DNA from: CAIOHW01 sp964432565
Lineage (GTDB): Bacteria; Bdellovibrionota; UBA1018
Reading direction: 5' to 3'
DNA: 64,000 nt
Assembly (NCBI GenBank): GCA_964432565.1
Contig: CAYSOA010000007.1
Location: 23,556 to 87,555, forward strand
The notes beneath the pieces were generated by a model. The model did no database searches. It was not told the origin of the DNA and was given only the letters and a program-made list of their open reading frames with translations. Of the stretch, positions 8,793-17,078 are shown piece by piece. Within the stretch, counting starts at the first letter, position 1, and the number at the start of each line of letters is the position of its first letter. Made by a program: the position numbers and the translations under genes.

Positions 8793-9517
8793 TCCCTTCG
8801 AGGATAACCGCTCAATCGCCTCTCGTTGATCGCTGCCTCCGGAATTCCCCCCACTACCTCGTCGGCCCGTAGGTCACCGCGCGACCAGAGCTGCCTTCCA
8901 ATAAACTTGCGAAAGACCAGCTCCATCTCCTCCTGAATCCGAACCCCCTCGATCACGCCTAGAACCCTGGCAATCGCCTCAAACGTACAGACAAAGTCGA
9001 CACGAGGCTCACGCCGCAGTCGGTATTCGGACGGCGGTCCGGGCGGAAGGACAATTCGTGTCACACCCTGAAGGGCGGGCTCACGTCTGCCCACACGCCT
9101 CGCCTGTCGCCAGCTGCCATCCGGCACCAGAAGCGTGAACCTCTCGTCGGGATTCTGCATTCTCCTGCGACCGATCCAATCGGAGTCGAGCACCTGGGCA
9201 CCCGGCTCGGGAAAAAGAAAAAGCGGTGTCCGCCCCTCAGAAATCAGCTCCTCACGCGGAATCCAGGGATCGGAGTCCGGCGATTCCGGTCCACCAATTC
9301 CTCCCCTCCAGAGCACTTTTGAGCCCGGAATGAGCTCACAGGCCAGAAGCCCAGTGTTGGTCGTGGTGTTGCCTTCGTAGCGATGAATCAGGAGGCGAAG
9401 CTCGGTGGTGAGCCCATGCGACGGTTGCAGTCTTGGAAGCTCAGAACAAAGACAGAGCGTAGGCCGCAGTCGGCACCGCTCACAACGAGACTGAAGCTTT
9501 TCGCTGAAACGACCCAT
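8789..9517 (-). CDS. DTW-domain tRNA-uridine aminocarboxypropyltransferase
   Basis: A 242-aa DTW-domain protein. Members such as E. coli TapT transfer the 3-amino-3-carboxypropyl group of SAM to tRNA uridine (acp3U47). The N-terminal zinc-type motif CERCRLRPTLCLC (Cys12, 15, 22, 24), IHRYEGNTTTNTGLL and PDGSWRQARR (the DTW position, here DGSW) are all present. The ATG at 9517 begins only four bases after the encoded CCA of tRNA-Arg, on the same strand. The only plausible Shine-Dalgarno sequence, GGAG, lies in the acceptor 3' strand of that tRNA, which makes start selection unusual. There is no in-frame ATG between this start and the conserved cysteines. Confidence 0.85.
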   Translation of the reverse strand: MGRFSEKLQSRCERCRLRPTLCLCSELPRLQPSHGLTTELRLLIHRYEGNTTTNTGLLACELIPGSKVLWRGGIGGPESPDSDPWIPREELISEGRTPLFLFPEPGAQVLDSDWIGRRRMQNPDERFTLLVPDGSWRQARRVGRREPALQGVTRIVLPPGPPSEYRLRREPRVDFVCTFEAIARVLGVIEGVRIQEEMELVFRKFIGRQLWSRGDLRADEVVGGIPEAAINERRLSGYPRRD

Positions 9518-9521
9518 AAAA

Positions 9522-9598
9522 TGGCGACTCCGGAGGGAATCGAACCCCCGACCTGATGCTTAGAAGGCACCTGCTCTATCCAACTGAGCTACGGAGTC
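9522..9598 (-). tRNA. tRNA-Arg (TCT)
   Basis: A 77-nt cloverleaf. The acceptor GACTCCG pairs with CGGAGTC, the anticodon loop CTTCTAA gives TCT, the T stem GGGGG/CCCTC encloses TTCGATT, the discriminator is G and CCA is encoded. The variable loop AGGTC has U47, a possible substrate of the DTW enzyme whose gene begins four bases downstream. Confidence 0.96.
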
Positions 9599-9665
9599 CG
9601 GCCATGGATCTGAGGTAGCACAAGACCCTCCCCTTGATCCAGAGCCGTGGTATTCTGAAGGAGCG

Positions 9666-9914
9666 ATGGCACCGGTTTACGAATACGAATGCCCCACCTG
9701 CCGCCACCCTTTTGAAGAGCGGGTCTCGAGCCACGCCTCGCCCCCTCCGCCGTGCCCAAAATGCGGCGGATCCGACTCGAAAAAGAAAATCTCCAGATTT
9801 GCGGTAGGCGGCCAGGGGGACCTCAGGGAGAGCACTCTTCACGGATGCCATGGCGGGTGGGATGCTGGCAGCGGAGGCAGCTGCGGCTCGGGGGGCTGCC
9901 ATTCCGACGATTAA
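9666..9914 (+). CDS. FmdB-family zinc ribbon protein
   Basis: An 82-aa small regulatory-type protein. The N-terminus YEYECPTCRHPFEE with a second pair CPKCGG at about residue 29 forms the FmdB CxxC...CxxC zinc ribbon, and KKKISRFAVGG follows as in relatives. The tail is rich in Gly, Ser and Cys (GGSCGSGGCHSDD), a usual feature of the family. Function is not established; FmdB was first linked to regulation of formamidase. The gene is convergent with the tRNA-Leu gene, whose 3' end is four bases away. Confidence 0.88.
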   Translation: MAPVYEYECPTCRHPFEERVSSHASPPPPCPKCGGSDSKKKISRFAVGGQGDLRESTLHGCHGGWDAGSGGSCGSGGCHSDD

Positions 9915-9917
9915 GAT

Positions 9918-10002
9918 TGGTGCTCTCGGACAGACTCGAACTGTCACGCCTTGCGGCACTGGTTCCTAAGACCAGCGTGTCTACCAATTCCACCACGAGA
10001 GC
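9918..10002 (-). tRNA. tRNA-Leu (TAG)
   Basis: An 85-nt class II tRNA. The acceptor GCTCTCG pairs with CGAGAGC, the anticodon stem CTGGT/ACCAG closes loop CTTAGGA (anticodon TAG), the long variable arm TGCCGCAAGGCG is present, the T loop is TTCGAGT, the discriminator is A and CCA is encoded. Confidence 0.96.
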
Positions 10003-10060
10003 ACTCGAAGGCCGGCTTCCTGTCTAACACAGCACCCGGACGTCTCCATCCAAAAATTCC

Positions 10061-11767
10061 TCAGGCCGCGCTCGACGACCTTGCCGCGCGCAACCGTTCG
10101 ATCTCCTGCTTCAAACGTTCGAGTTCGACATTCTGTTCCTGAACCACCAGCTCCAACTGCTCGCTTTTCTTCTTCTGATGAAGAGCGACTCGTTGGGCTA
10201 CCTCAAGATTCTTCCGGGTTTCGTCCTCGTTCGCAGGAGTTCCATGCCGCTTGAGATCTTCGAGCTCCCGCGACTGTTTGTCGAACTGTCGCTGAAGCTG
10301 TCGAAATGAAGCTGCCGGAACCGACTGTCGGCTCTGATCAGACAACTGCTGCAGCTTGGCTTGCAGTTCATCGTGACGCAACCTCAGGCTTTCGTTCTCA
10401 CTCCGTGCCGACTGGAGCATCCGCTGGGACTGACCCAGCTTGAATTTCAGTGCCGAATCATCCCCGGCACCGCCTCCCATTTTGACTCGCTCGAGCGAAA
10501 TCTGCAGCTTCGCCGCCTGATCCTTGGCCCGAATCAACTGCGTGGTCTTGCTTCGAATCGCGGCGTCCTTTTCCCGAATCTGCTGCTGAAGAGTGTTTTC
10601 TCTATTTTTGAACTCCTGCTCCTTCAGTCGGACCGAGGCCGCAAGCCGCTTTGAAACTTCCACAATTCGCGCTCGCTCGGCGTTGAGTTCACTGACCAGG
10701 GTCTCCACCCATCGCTCCACGCGCGGGCTCTTCACTTCTGCCTGAATCGTAGCCACTTCGCGAGTCACCCTGTCGATGACTCCCTTCGACATCATCTGAT
10801 CAATCTGAACGGCGGCATTCTGGATCTCACTCGAGTTCAAAGTCACTTCAGAGGGTTGCGTCGAACTGCCCGAAGGCTCGATGATCACGTTCGCAGCCCC
10901 ACTCTCACCAGTCGGTCCCTTTACAGTGGTGCCTTGCAACTCCCGGGTACCCGGCTTGATCCATCGAGCGATCTTCGAAAAGAGTCCCTTTGGTCGAGCA
11001 TCGTCCTCTGCAGCACCCCCTCCCGAAATCCGAACGATCGAAGAGTCCTGCAGGTCCCCTCCGTCCCCTTCGATGCGCTTCGGCCCATCCTCGCGCTCTG
11101 GTGCGTCGCGATCGACAAGAACCTCCTCAGACGAGGCATCGTCCAAACCAGAGGACTCACCGTCACGACGCAGCAACCGCGCATAATCGAGATCCCCGAG
11201 TGCCGTAACCTCGGCGACCGGCGGAGCCGCCTCCGGAGAATCTGAGAACACGATCACATCCAGGGGCGACACCGCGCTCGACTCCCGAACCCCCCAGGCG
11301 TTCAGGCTGACGATTTCGACGCGCCCTGATCGCGGATCACATTTGATGAAAGCTCGATCCGAGTGCCTGCAAATCGACTGCAGGAGCTCATCCAATCGGG
11401 ATACGACCACTCCAGTGCGAACCCGCTCAGCCAGTGAATCCCAGGCAATCACCGAGATGTCCGGTAGATCAAACCCGAAGGAGAATACGAATAGCTGTCG
11501 ATCAAATCCGCATTCAAACGAGACAGGAGACATGCCCTCGAAGACGTGGCCCGTTCCCAAAACTCCGGCAATGATCTGAAAATGAAGTACAAACTCGTCC
11601 GGCCCCTCGGCTCGAAGCCTGGCGGCGACCAGATCAGACACCCTCCCCAGACCGGAGGAGTCCCGGAAGACCTCATGGAGAATCGCGCCCTCTGGCGACA
11701 GGAATCCGGACACTCCGAAGGACCGAATCGAACGAAACTTCGAGGCTGGGACAGGAATCCGGCTCAT
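10061..11767 (-). CDS. Unknown protein with long C-terminal coiled coil
   Basis: A 568-aa protein. Residues 1-190 are globular (for example LFVFSFGFDLPDISVIAWDS and a central FIKCDPRSGRVEIV). Residues about 190-320 are acidic and disordered-looking with a basic island (KGLFSKIARWIKPG). From about 340 to the end there is a near-continuous coiled coil with heptads such as LRLRHDELQAKLQQL and EQNVELERLKQEIERLR. No signal peptide or membrane helix is present, so it is probably cytoplasmic. The start is the ATG at 11767, preceded by GGAGG and overlapping the upstream stop as ATGA. The layout suggests a scaffold or structural role, but no family was recognised. Confidence 0.75.
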   Translation of the reverse strand: MSRIPVPASKFRSIRSFGVSGFLSPEGAILHEVFRDSSGLGRVSDLVAARLRAEGPDEFVLHFQIIAGVLGTGHVFEGMSPVSFECGFDRQLFVFSFGFDLPDISVIAWDSLAERVRTGVVVSRLDELLQSICRHSDRAFIKCDPRSGRVEIVSLNAWGVRESSAVSPLDVIVFSDSPEAAPPVAEVTALGDLDYARLLRRDGESSGLDDASSEEVLVDRDAPEREDGPKRIEGDGGDLQDSSIVRISGGGAAEDDARPKGLFSKIARWIKPGTRELQGTTVKGPTGESGAANVIIEPSGSSTQPSEVTLNSSEIQNAAVQIDQMMSKGVIDRVTREVATIQAEVKSPRVERWVETLVSELNAERARIVEVSKRLAASVRLKEQEFKNRENTLQQQIREKDAAIRSKTTQLIRAKDQAAKLQISLERVKMGGGAGDDSALKFKLGQSQRMLQSARSENESLRLRHDELQAKLQQLSDQSRQSVPAASFRQLQRQFDKQSRELEDLKRHGTPANEDETRKNLEVAQRVALHQKKKSEQLELVVQEQNVELERLKQEIERLRAARSSSAA

Positions 11768-12570
11768 GCCGCCTCCCCCTGAATTCCATCGAGCAGGCCC
11801 ACCGAGGGTGCCCACTGTCCTTCGCCGATCAGCGATTCGAGCAGTCGTTCCTGCCGCGAAAGCAGCTTACTTCGAACAGAACCCACCGAAAGATCCGACA
11901 ATGAAATCGGAAGCTCGGAGACCACACCAGAGACGATGCCTTCAATCCAGTCTTCCGAAACCCCCATCCTCAGGGGATCACCCCCGAAGGTGCAACGCCT
12001 GAAGACCGACTCACGAAAGCGAATCAGCCAGTCCCGATCCAGATAGTCGAGGTGCATCGCCTGCCAGACCGCCCAGGAGGACTTCAGGACAGCCTGTTCA
12101 TAGCCCGCCTGGCTTTGATCGCGTGCGCCCACCACGAGTTCCTCGGCGAAGGGACCACAGAGCTCGCTGACGAGTACCGCGATGAAGAAGGCCTCGACCC
12201 GACCCTCATCGCTCCAGAGGGGGGCTGTCCTCCGCAAAAACTCATCCGAAGCCTCGAACGGAGCAGCCACCCATCCCTGCCCGACACGCAGGGCATCCAG
12301 CATGCTCGAAAGCTGGCGAGCCATCTGACGATAGGGTTCAACCGTATCGACAAAAGGAGGATAGTAAATGAACTCAAAAGAGCTGAGACGCTCGAGATCA
12401 GAGGGAAGAAGAAAGTCGAGAGGCCCTTTCAAGGCCAGAAACTTTTCATTACTGGGGAGCAGCACATAAATCGGGGCGGGAAGCGGCTCAAAAGGACGCA
12501 GGTCGGCGACCGGAACTCTCCGCATCTCCGACGTCACATCCAGTGGCAGTTTGGCTCGACCGAGTCTCAT
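11764..12570 (-). CDS. Unknown protein coupled to the coiled-coil gene
   Basis: A protein of about 268 residues, with the start placed at MRLGRAKLPL (12570); an ATG at 12633 would add 21 residues of low quality. Residues 14-80 (RRVPVADLRPFEPLPAPIY, then LPSNEKFLALKGPLDFLLPSDLERL) look like the small regulatory domain found before HD-GYP or similar signalling domains in Bdellovibrio-like genomes; this is tentative. The remainder is helical, with EAFFIAVLVSELCGPFAEELV and LDYLDRDWLIRFRESVFRR, and lacks the HD-GYP metal ligands. The stop overlaps the ATG of the coiled-coil gene by ATGA, so both proteins are probably made in step and may form a complex. Confidence 0.65.
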   Translation of the reverse strand: MRLGRAKLPLDVTSEMRRVPVADLRPFEPLPAPIYVLLPSNEKFLALKGPLDFLLPSDLERLSSFEFIYYPPFVDTVEPYRQMARQLSSMLDALRVGQGWVAAPFEASDEFLRRTAPLWSDEGRVEAFFIAVLVSELCGPFAEELVVGARDQSQAGYEQAVLKSSWAVWQAMHLDYLDRDWLIRFRESVFRRCTFGGDPLRMGVSEDWIEGIVSGVVSELPISLSDLSVGSVRSKLLSRQERLLESLIGEGQWAPSVGLLDGIQGEAA

Positions 12571-12696
12571 GGCTCCGCTACATGTCCTTTGGCGAGGACG
12601 GCATTCCGCATGACACGGTCTACCCCTCTCCATGGTGACATCGGCTACCAGCCCTTTTTTATTGAGGCGTAACGTTTCTACCGCAGGTCGAAATGC

Positions 12697-13665
12697 TCAA
12701 GTGTCAGCGACATGACACCGTACGATGTGCTCTTCGAACGCTCTAGGCTCGGGATAGGCCGTACGACATTGATCGACTACCGAAGGACATCGCGGGTGAA
12801 AGTGACATCCGGATGGCGGACTCAACGGAGACGGGACATCGCCCCCCAGACGAATCCGGTCCTTTCGCAGGGTCGGATCGGGAATCGGAATCGCCGAGAG
12901 CAGCGCCCGAGTGTAGGGATGGCGCGGATTCTCATAAAGCGCCTCGGCCGTCGCCACCTCGACCATGCGTCCAAGATACATCACGGCCACGCGGCTCGAG
13001 ATGTGCTCGACGACCTTCAGATCGTGGGCAATGAACAGGTAGGTCAACCCCAGCTCTTTTTGGAGATCCTGCATCAGATTGATGATCTGGGCCTGAATCG
13101 ACACATCGAGGGCCGAGACCGGCTCATCACAAACAATGAACTCCGGCTCGACCGCGAGCGCGCGCGCGATGCACACTCGCTGGCGCTGCCCGCCTGAAAA
13201 CTCGTGAGGATAACGACTCAGCGCCTCGCGGCGCAACCCACAGAGATCCAGCAAGCGATGGATTTTTGCCAGGCGCTCGGCTCGATTCGAAGCAAGACCA
13301 TGGATTTCGATCGGCTCTGAAAGGATTTCTTCAACCGTCATTCGCGGATTCAGCGAGGCAAAAGGATCCTGAAAAATGATCTGCATCTGCCTCCGCAGGC
13401 GGCGCATCTCTCGGTCCGAAAGCTGGGTAACATCGCGCCCCTTGAAGAGCACCTGCCCCGAGGTGGGCTCAATCAGCCTCAGAATGCAACGCCCCAGCGT
13501 GGACTTTCCACATCCCGACTCTCCCACAAGTCCAAGAGTCTCACCGCGGGCAATCGAAAAGCTGACGTCGGAGACGGCCTGCACCGCTCCCACTTCGCGC
13601 CCCAAGAGACCCCCATGGATCGGAAAACGCTTCACTAGGTTTCGAACTTCCAACAACGGCGTCAT
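12697..13665 (-). CDS. Oligopeptide/dipeptide ABC transporter ATPase (OppF-like)
   Basis: A 322-aa ATPase with the long C-terminal oligopeptide-transporter extension. Walker A GESGCGKST, signature FSGGQRQRVCIARAL, Walker B FIVCDEPVSALD and the H-loop IAHDLKVVEHIS are intact. The C-terminal segment RHPYTRALLSAIP followed by CHFHPRCP and QCRTAYPEP is the oligo_HPY motif; in relatives its cysteines bind an iron-sulfur cluster. The start ATG at 13665 overlaps the stop of the OppD-like gene (ATGA), so the two ATPases are translationally coupled and expected to form a heterodimer. Permease genes are absent nearby. Confidence 0.93.
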   Translation of the reverse strand: MTPLLEVRNLVKRFPIHGGLLGREVGAVQAVSDVSFSIARGETLGLVGESGCGKSTLGRCILRLIEPTSGQVLFKGRDVTQLSDREMRRLRRQMQIIFQDPFASLNPRMTVEEILSEPIEIHGLASNRAERLAKIHRLLDLCGLRREALSRYPHEFSGGQRQRVCIARALAVEPEFIVCDEPVSALDVSIQAQIINLMQDLQKELGLTYLFIAHDLKVVEHISSRVAVMYLGRMVEVATAEALYENPRHPYTRALLSAIPIPDPTLRKDRIRLGGDVPSPLSPPSGCHFHPRCPSVVDQCRTAYPEPRAFEEHIVRCHVADT

Positions 13666-14660
13666 GAAACACTCCTTGCGCACCGAACCCGGTGATTCGC
13701 ACCGACCTCTCGCAATGGGGGCTCAACTGCCCTGCACTCTTCCGAGACCAGCGAGCAGCGTTCCTGAAATCGGCAACCAGCCGGTAGCTCCAGCAGGTTC
13801 GGAACAATTCCCGGAATCGCCTCAAGCCGATCCTTCCTGATCTTTCCAGACGGATCCCTCGTCAAGGTGGGCAGGCTGTTCAGAAGCGCCCGCGTGTACG
13901 GCATCTGAGGATTCTTGAAGAGTTCGACCACCGGAGCCTGCTCAACCACCCTGCCAGCGTACATGACCACGACCTCGTCGGCCATCTCGGCCACCACTCC
14001 CAAATCATGGGTGATCAAAATCAGCCCCAACCCCACCTTCTGCTGCAGATCCCGCAAGAGATCGAGAATCTGGGCCTGAATGGTGACATCCAGAGCCGTC
14101 GTGGGCTCATCCGCAATCAAAACCTGGGGATTGCAGGACAGCGCCATGGCAATCATCACTCGCTGTCGCATGCCGCCCGAAAGCTGATGAGGATAGTCAT
14201 CCACACGCTTCTCAGGGGCCGGAATTCCGACCAGCTTCAACATTTCGATGGCCTTGTCGCGGGCGTCACGCGCCCCGAGCCCCTGGTGCAGGGTGACGGC
14301 TTCGATAATTTGGTTGCCCACCGTATAGACGGGATTGAGGGAAGTCATCGGCTCCTGAAAGATCATGGAGATCTCGTTGCCGCGAATTCGTCTCATTTGA
14401 TCTTCAGATAGCGTGACTAGATCCTGGCCCTGGTAAAGAATCTGTCCGCCAATGATTCTGCCGGGAGGTGACGGAATCAGGCGCATGATGGAGAGACTGG
14501 TCACGCTCTTGCCACAGCCCGACTCCCCCACGATGCCCAGAGTGCGTCCTCTGAACACCGAGAAGCTGACATCGTCCACCGCCCGGACCTCGCCCCCCTC
14601 GGTAAAAAACGAAGTCCGAAGATTTCTCACATCCAAAAGCAAATCCGAAGTCTGGGTCAT
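13662..14660 (-). CDS. Oligopeptide/dipeptide ABC transporter ATPase (OppD-like)
   Basis: A 332-aa ATPase. Walker A GESGCGKSV, Q-loop MIFQEPMTSLNPVYTVGNQI, signature LSGGMRQRVMIAMAL, Walker B VLIADEPTTALD and ITHDLGVVAEMAD are intact, and the C-terminal oligo_HPY segment PYTRALLNSLP with CRFQERC is present. The start ATG at 14660 is preceded by AGGAG with five-base spacing; longer in-frame starts were not used. It follows the substrate-binding lipoprotein gene after 16 bases. With OppF it forms the nucleotide-binding pair of a peptide-type importer whose membrane subunits are not in this window. Confidence 0.93.
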   Translation of the reverse strand: MTQTSDLLLDVRNLRTSFFTEGGEVRAVDDVSFSVFRGRTLGIVGESGCGKSVTSLSIMRLIPSPPGRIIGGQILYQGQDLVTLSEDQMRRIRGNEISMIFQEPMTSLNPVYTVGNQIIEAVTLHQGLGARDARDKAIEMLKLVGIPAPEKRVDDYPHQLSGGMRQRVMIAMALSCNPQVLIADEPTTALDVTIQAQILDLLRDLQQKVGLGLILITHDLGVVAEMADEVVVMYAGRVVEQAPVVELFKNPQMPYTRALLNSLPTLTRDPSGKIRKDRLEAIPGIVPNLLELPAGCRFQERCSLVSEECRAVEPPLREVGANHRVRCARSVS

Positions 14661-14676
14661 CAGCACTCCTATAGCC

Positions 14677-16335
14677 CTATTCCACCCTTGAATCGAGCTT
14701 CCTCAGCTCATCAATGGCATGCCACGAAAAATCACCCCAGCCCAAACCGTAGATTCCAGGACGCACCATCCAGTACTGAAAACGATGTGCGAGAAAGGCC
14801 GCAGGAGCCTCCCGGTTCAAGATGGCGACCGCCTCGGCCACCGCCTTCGACGGAGCCGTGCCCCTCCCTGTACGGGCGCGACTCAAGGCCGCCCTGAAAG
14901 CACGCAGCTCTCCCCGCACTGAAGGAATCTCGGGAATTTCCCTCCCGGCGTCAAAAATCTCGAGCATCGAAATGGGCCCGGGAAGATCCGCAACCCAGGT
15001 CACCACCCAGAAATCAAGAGTGCCATCCTGAATTCTTTGACGACGCTCCTGCTCGTCGATCGTTTCAATGATTGTCGTGATTCCCAGTAGTTTCCAGCGA
15101 GCAGCGACTGCCCGACACAGCTGCTGCTCGAGGGAATGAGCAAGGCATCCCATTCGGAAGGACGGAAGCCCCTTGCCGTGTGCGTGATGATTGAAACCCA
15201 GGAGATCACGGGCCTTCGCCAGACTTTCTGCTCCCCGCGAGGCCACAGACCCGATGACGTGCCCTTCGATTCCGGGCGGAATGGCCGAGCCCGCTTCGAA
15301 AGCCCGTCCACCGAAAACCGGGGCAACCACTCCACTCTTCAACGCCAGCCCCAGAGCCTGACGCACGCCGCGCTTTGAGCCAAGAATCGGATTCTGGTGC
15401 TGAAAACCGATGAAGACGAGGTCTGAACGCTGAATCCTCTGCAGGCGGTAACCCTGCTCACTCCAGACCGGAGCAAGAGTGCCGTCCCCAAGGATCACCT
15501 GTTTTTCAACGTCTCGGGGGAGCTCGATGATATCCAAGGTTCCGGACTTCATTCTCGCCCAGTCCTTCGACGCATCGCCAGTCAGATCAACCCGAATTCC
15601 CCTCAATGGATTAACACTGTCCACGCTCTCCCAGACCAGCGAATCGGCACGACGATCGGCAAGCCGAAAAGCGCCGGTTCCGACTGGAAAACGACCCACG
15701 TCCCAACGCCGGATCAGCAGCTCATCCACCGGAAGAACTGAGGACGCAGGGTGTGACAGGAAATACGAAAACTCAGGATCGGGCGCACGAAGCTCCACAG
15801 TGGCGACGCTCCCCGCGCACGTCAGGCCTGCAGGGAGTTGGGAGTAGGCCGCCACGCCCTTCTTTCGAGCCAGACCGGTCCACTCCAAAAGCCCTCGAAC
15901 TCTTGCGACAAGATAAGGCTTCCATTGGGAATCGACCGAGGGATCGGCATGACGAAGCAGCGACTTCACCCAGTCGCATGCCGTCACCTCACGAGAGGCG
16001 CCATCAAACAAAGGGCTTTTCTGAAAGCGAACTCCCTTTCTAAAGACCAGCTCCACTCTGCGGCCGCCGTCAGAGATCCGAGGACGTCGCTGCAAAAGCC
16101 AGGGTTTTGGTAGCAGGGTTCCCAGAGTGCGCTCCAGCCGCATCGGAGTTTGGTAGGCACGCGACGATTCCACGACCGAGACATGATCCATCGCAGCCGC
16201 CGGATCCAAAGTCGCCACGGGTCCCGAGCGATAAACAAAAACGGGTCTCGTATCCGAAAGACGACAGCCGGCGATGCCGATCACGAGCAAACAGAGAAAA
16301 ACGGCGGAAAGATTTCGATTCACCACGCTTCCCAC
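14677..16335 (-). CDS. Family 5 substrate-binding lipoprotein (OppA-like)
   Basis: A protein of about 552 residues with lipobox IAGC after a short signal peptide, so it is lipid-anchored in the envelope. It has the SBP_bac_5 layout: TLDPAAAMD near the start, VELVFRKGVRFQKSPLF, PVGTGAFRLADRRADSLVWE, GVRQALGLALKSGVV and a late DFWVVTWVADLPGP segment. The ligand would be a peptide or similar compound by family. Start choice is uncertain: several GTG codons occur (16335, 16326, 16323) and none has a strong ribosome site; the first lies seven bases after the upstream stop. It leads the OppD/OppF-like genes, as expected for an import operon. Confidence 0.87.
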   Translation of the reverse strand: MGSVVNRNLSAVFLCLLVIGIAGCRLSDTRPVFVYRSGPVATLDPAAAMDHVSVVESSRAYQTPMRLERTLGTLLPKPWLLQRRPRISDGGRRVELVFRKGVRFQKSPLFDGASREVTACDWVKSLLRHADPSVDSQWKPYLVARVRGLLEWTGLARKKGVAAYSQLPAGLTCAGSVATVELRAPDPEFSYFLSHPASSVLPVDELLIRRWDVGRFPVGTGAFRLADRRADSLVWESVDSVNPLRGIRVDLTGDASKDWARMKSGTLDIIELPRDVEKQVILGDGTLAPVWSEQGYRLQRIQRSDLVFIGFQHQNPILGSKRGVRQALGLALKSGVVAPVFGGRAFEAGSAIPPGIEGHVIGSVASRGAESLAKARDLLGFNHHAHGKGLPSFRMGCLAHSLEQQLCRAVAARWKLLGITTIIETIDEQERRQRIQDGTLDFWVVTWVADLPGPISMLEIFDAGREIPEIPSVRGELRAFRAALSRARTGRGTAPSKAVAEAVAILNREAPAAFLAHRFQYWMVRPGIYGLGWGDFSWHAIDELRKLDSRVE

Positions 16336-16341
16336 AATCTG

Positions 16342-17040
16342 TTAGCGCCGGTTCCTGGTTTTCCAGCGCACTTTGACTTCCCCCTTCGAGGAGCGCGCCT
16401 CCCAGCGTCGAGCCCAGCCATCCGTCGGATCGGGATCATCGCGCAAGACCGTCAGGCTCTCGCCTTTGGCCCCCTTCCACGAAACCGACTCCACCCAGGG
16501 CTTTCCATTCCAGCTTCTGAAGTCGAATCGCCAGGAATCGCCCGATGAGTCGACGGCACGCCCTTCGAGCTCGCTTTCACTGAGCCAGCTCCAGCGCAGT
16601 TCGGAAATTTGCGACATCTCCGGGCAGGGAAACTGATCGAGAAAGAGGCGACTCGCCCAGGCCAGCGGAATCCCGCCCCAGGATACCGCCTTTCGGTTCA
16701 CCGCCTTGCGGCCGGGCGTCTCAACACTGAAATCCTTGCCGCGAATCTCGATCAGGGCTGCACGAGCCCCCAGAAGCTGGGTCACTTCGAGGCGAAGCTC
16801 GGCGGGAGATCCGGGAATCTTTCGGGCCTGAACGGTCGCCGGAAACTGCCCCGAGGCCTCCTTCGACCTGGCCTTCATCCAAACGGTGCCACGAACCTGC
16901 TGAGGCTGATCCGCCAAGGCGCAGGCCTCCCGAACGAAGGACCCAGGATCCTCGCTCTCGGATTTCGACTTCACTCCGGCGCAGCCCTGCACGAGGGCGG
17001 CAAGAAAAAGTACGGCCACGGTCAAAGTTGGCAGTCGCAT
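16342..17040 (-). CDS. LolB-like outer-membrane lipoprotein
   Basis: A 232-aa lipoprotein (lipobox VQGC at about residues 17-20). The central part has the alternating strand pattern of the LolA/LolB fold: VRGTVWMKARSKEASGQFPA, then AELRLEVTQLLGARAALIEI, then DFSVETPGRKAV, comparable to LolB where a self-contained half-barrel accepts lipoproteins from LolA. A TPR lipoprotein gene lies directly upstream; TPR followed by LolB-like is a known neighbourhood in Deltaproteobacteria. Sequence similarity is too weak for a firm gene name. A generic lipid-binding lipoprotein remains possible. Confidence 0.6.
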   Translation of the reverse strand: MRLPTLTVAVLFLAALVQGCAGVKSKSESEDPGSFVREACALADQPQQVRGTVWMKARSKEASGQFPATVQARKIPGSPAELRLEVTQLLGARAALIEIRGKDFSVETPGRKAVNRKAVSWGGIPLAWASRLFLDQFPCPEMSQISELRWSWLSESELEGRAVDSSGDSWRFDFRSWNGKPWVESVSWKGAKGESLTVLRDDPDPTDGWARRWEARSSKGEVKVRWKTRNRR

Positions 17041-17078
17041 CCCTTCATCGTAGCACCCCTGCAGCAGAGGATCTGCCC

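Noticed and set aside
12640..12670. A plus-strand terminator (GGC-stem with T run)
   Set aside because: The stem is only about three base pairs and no rightward gene ends nearby.
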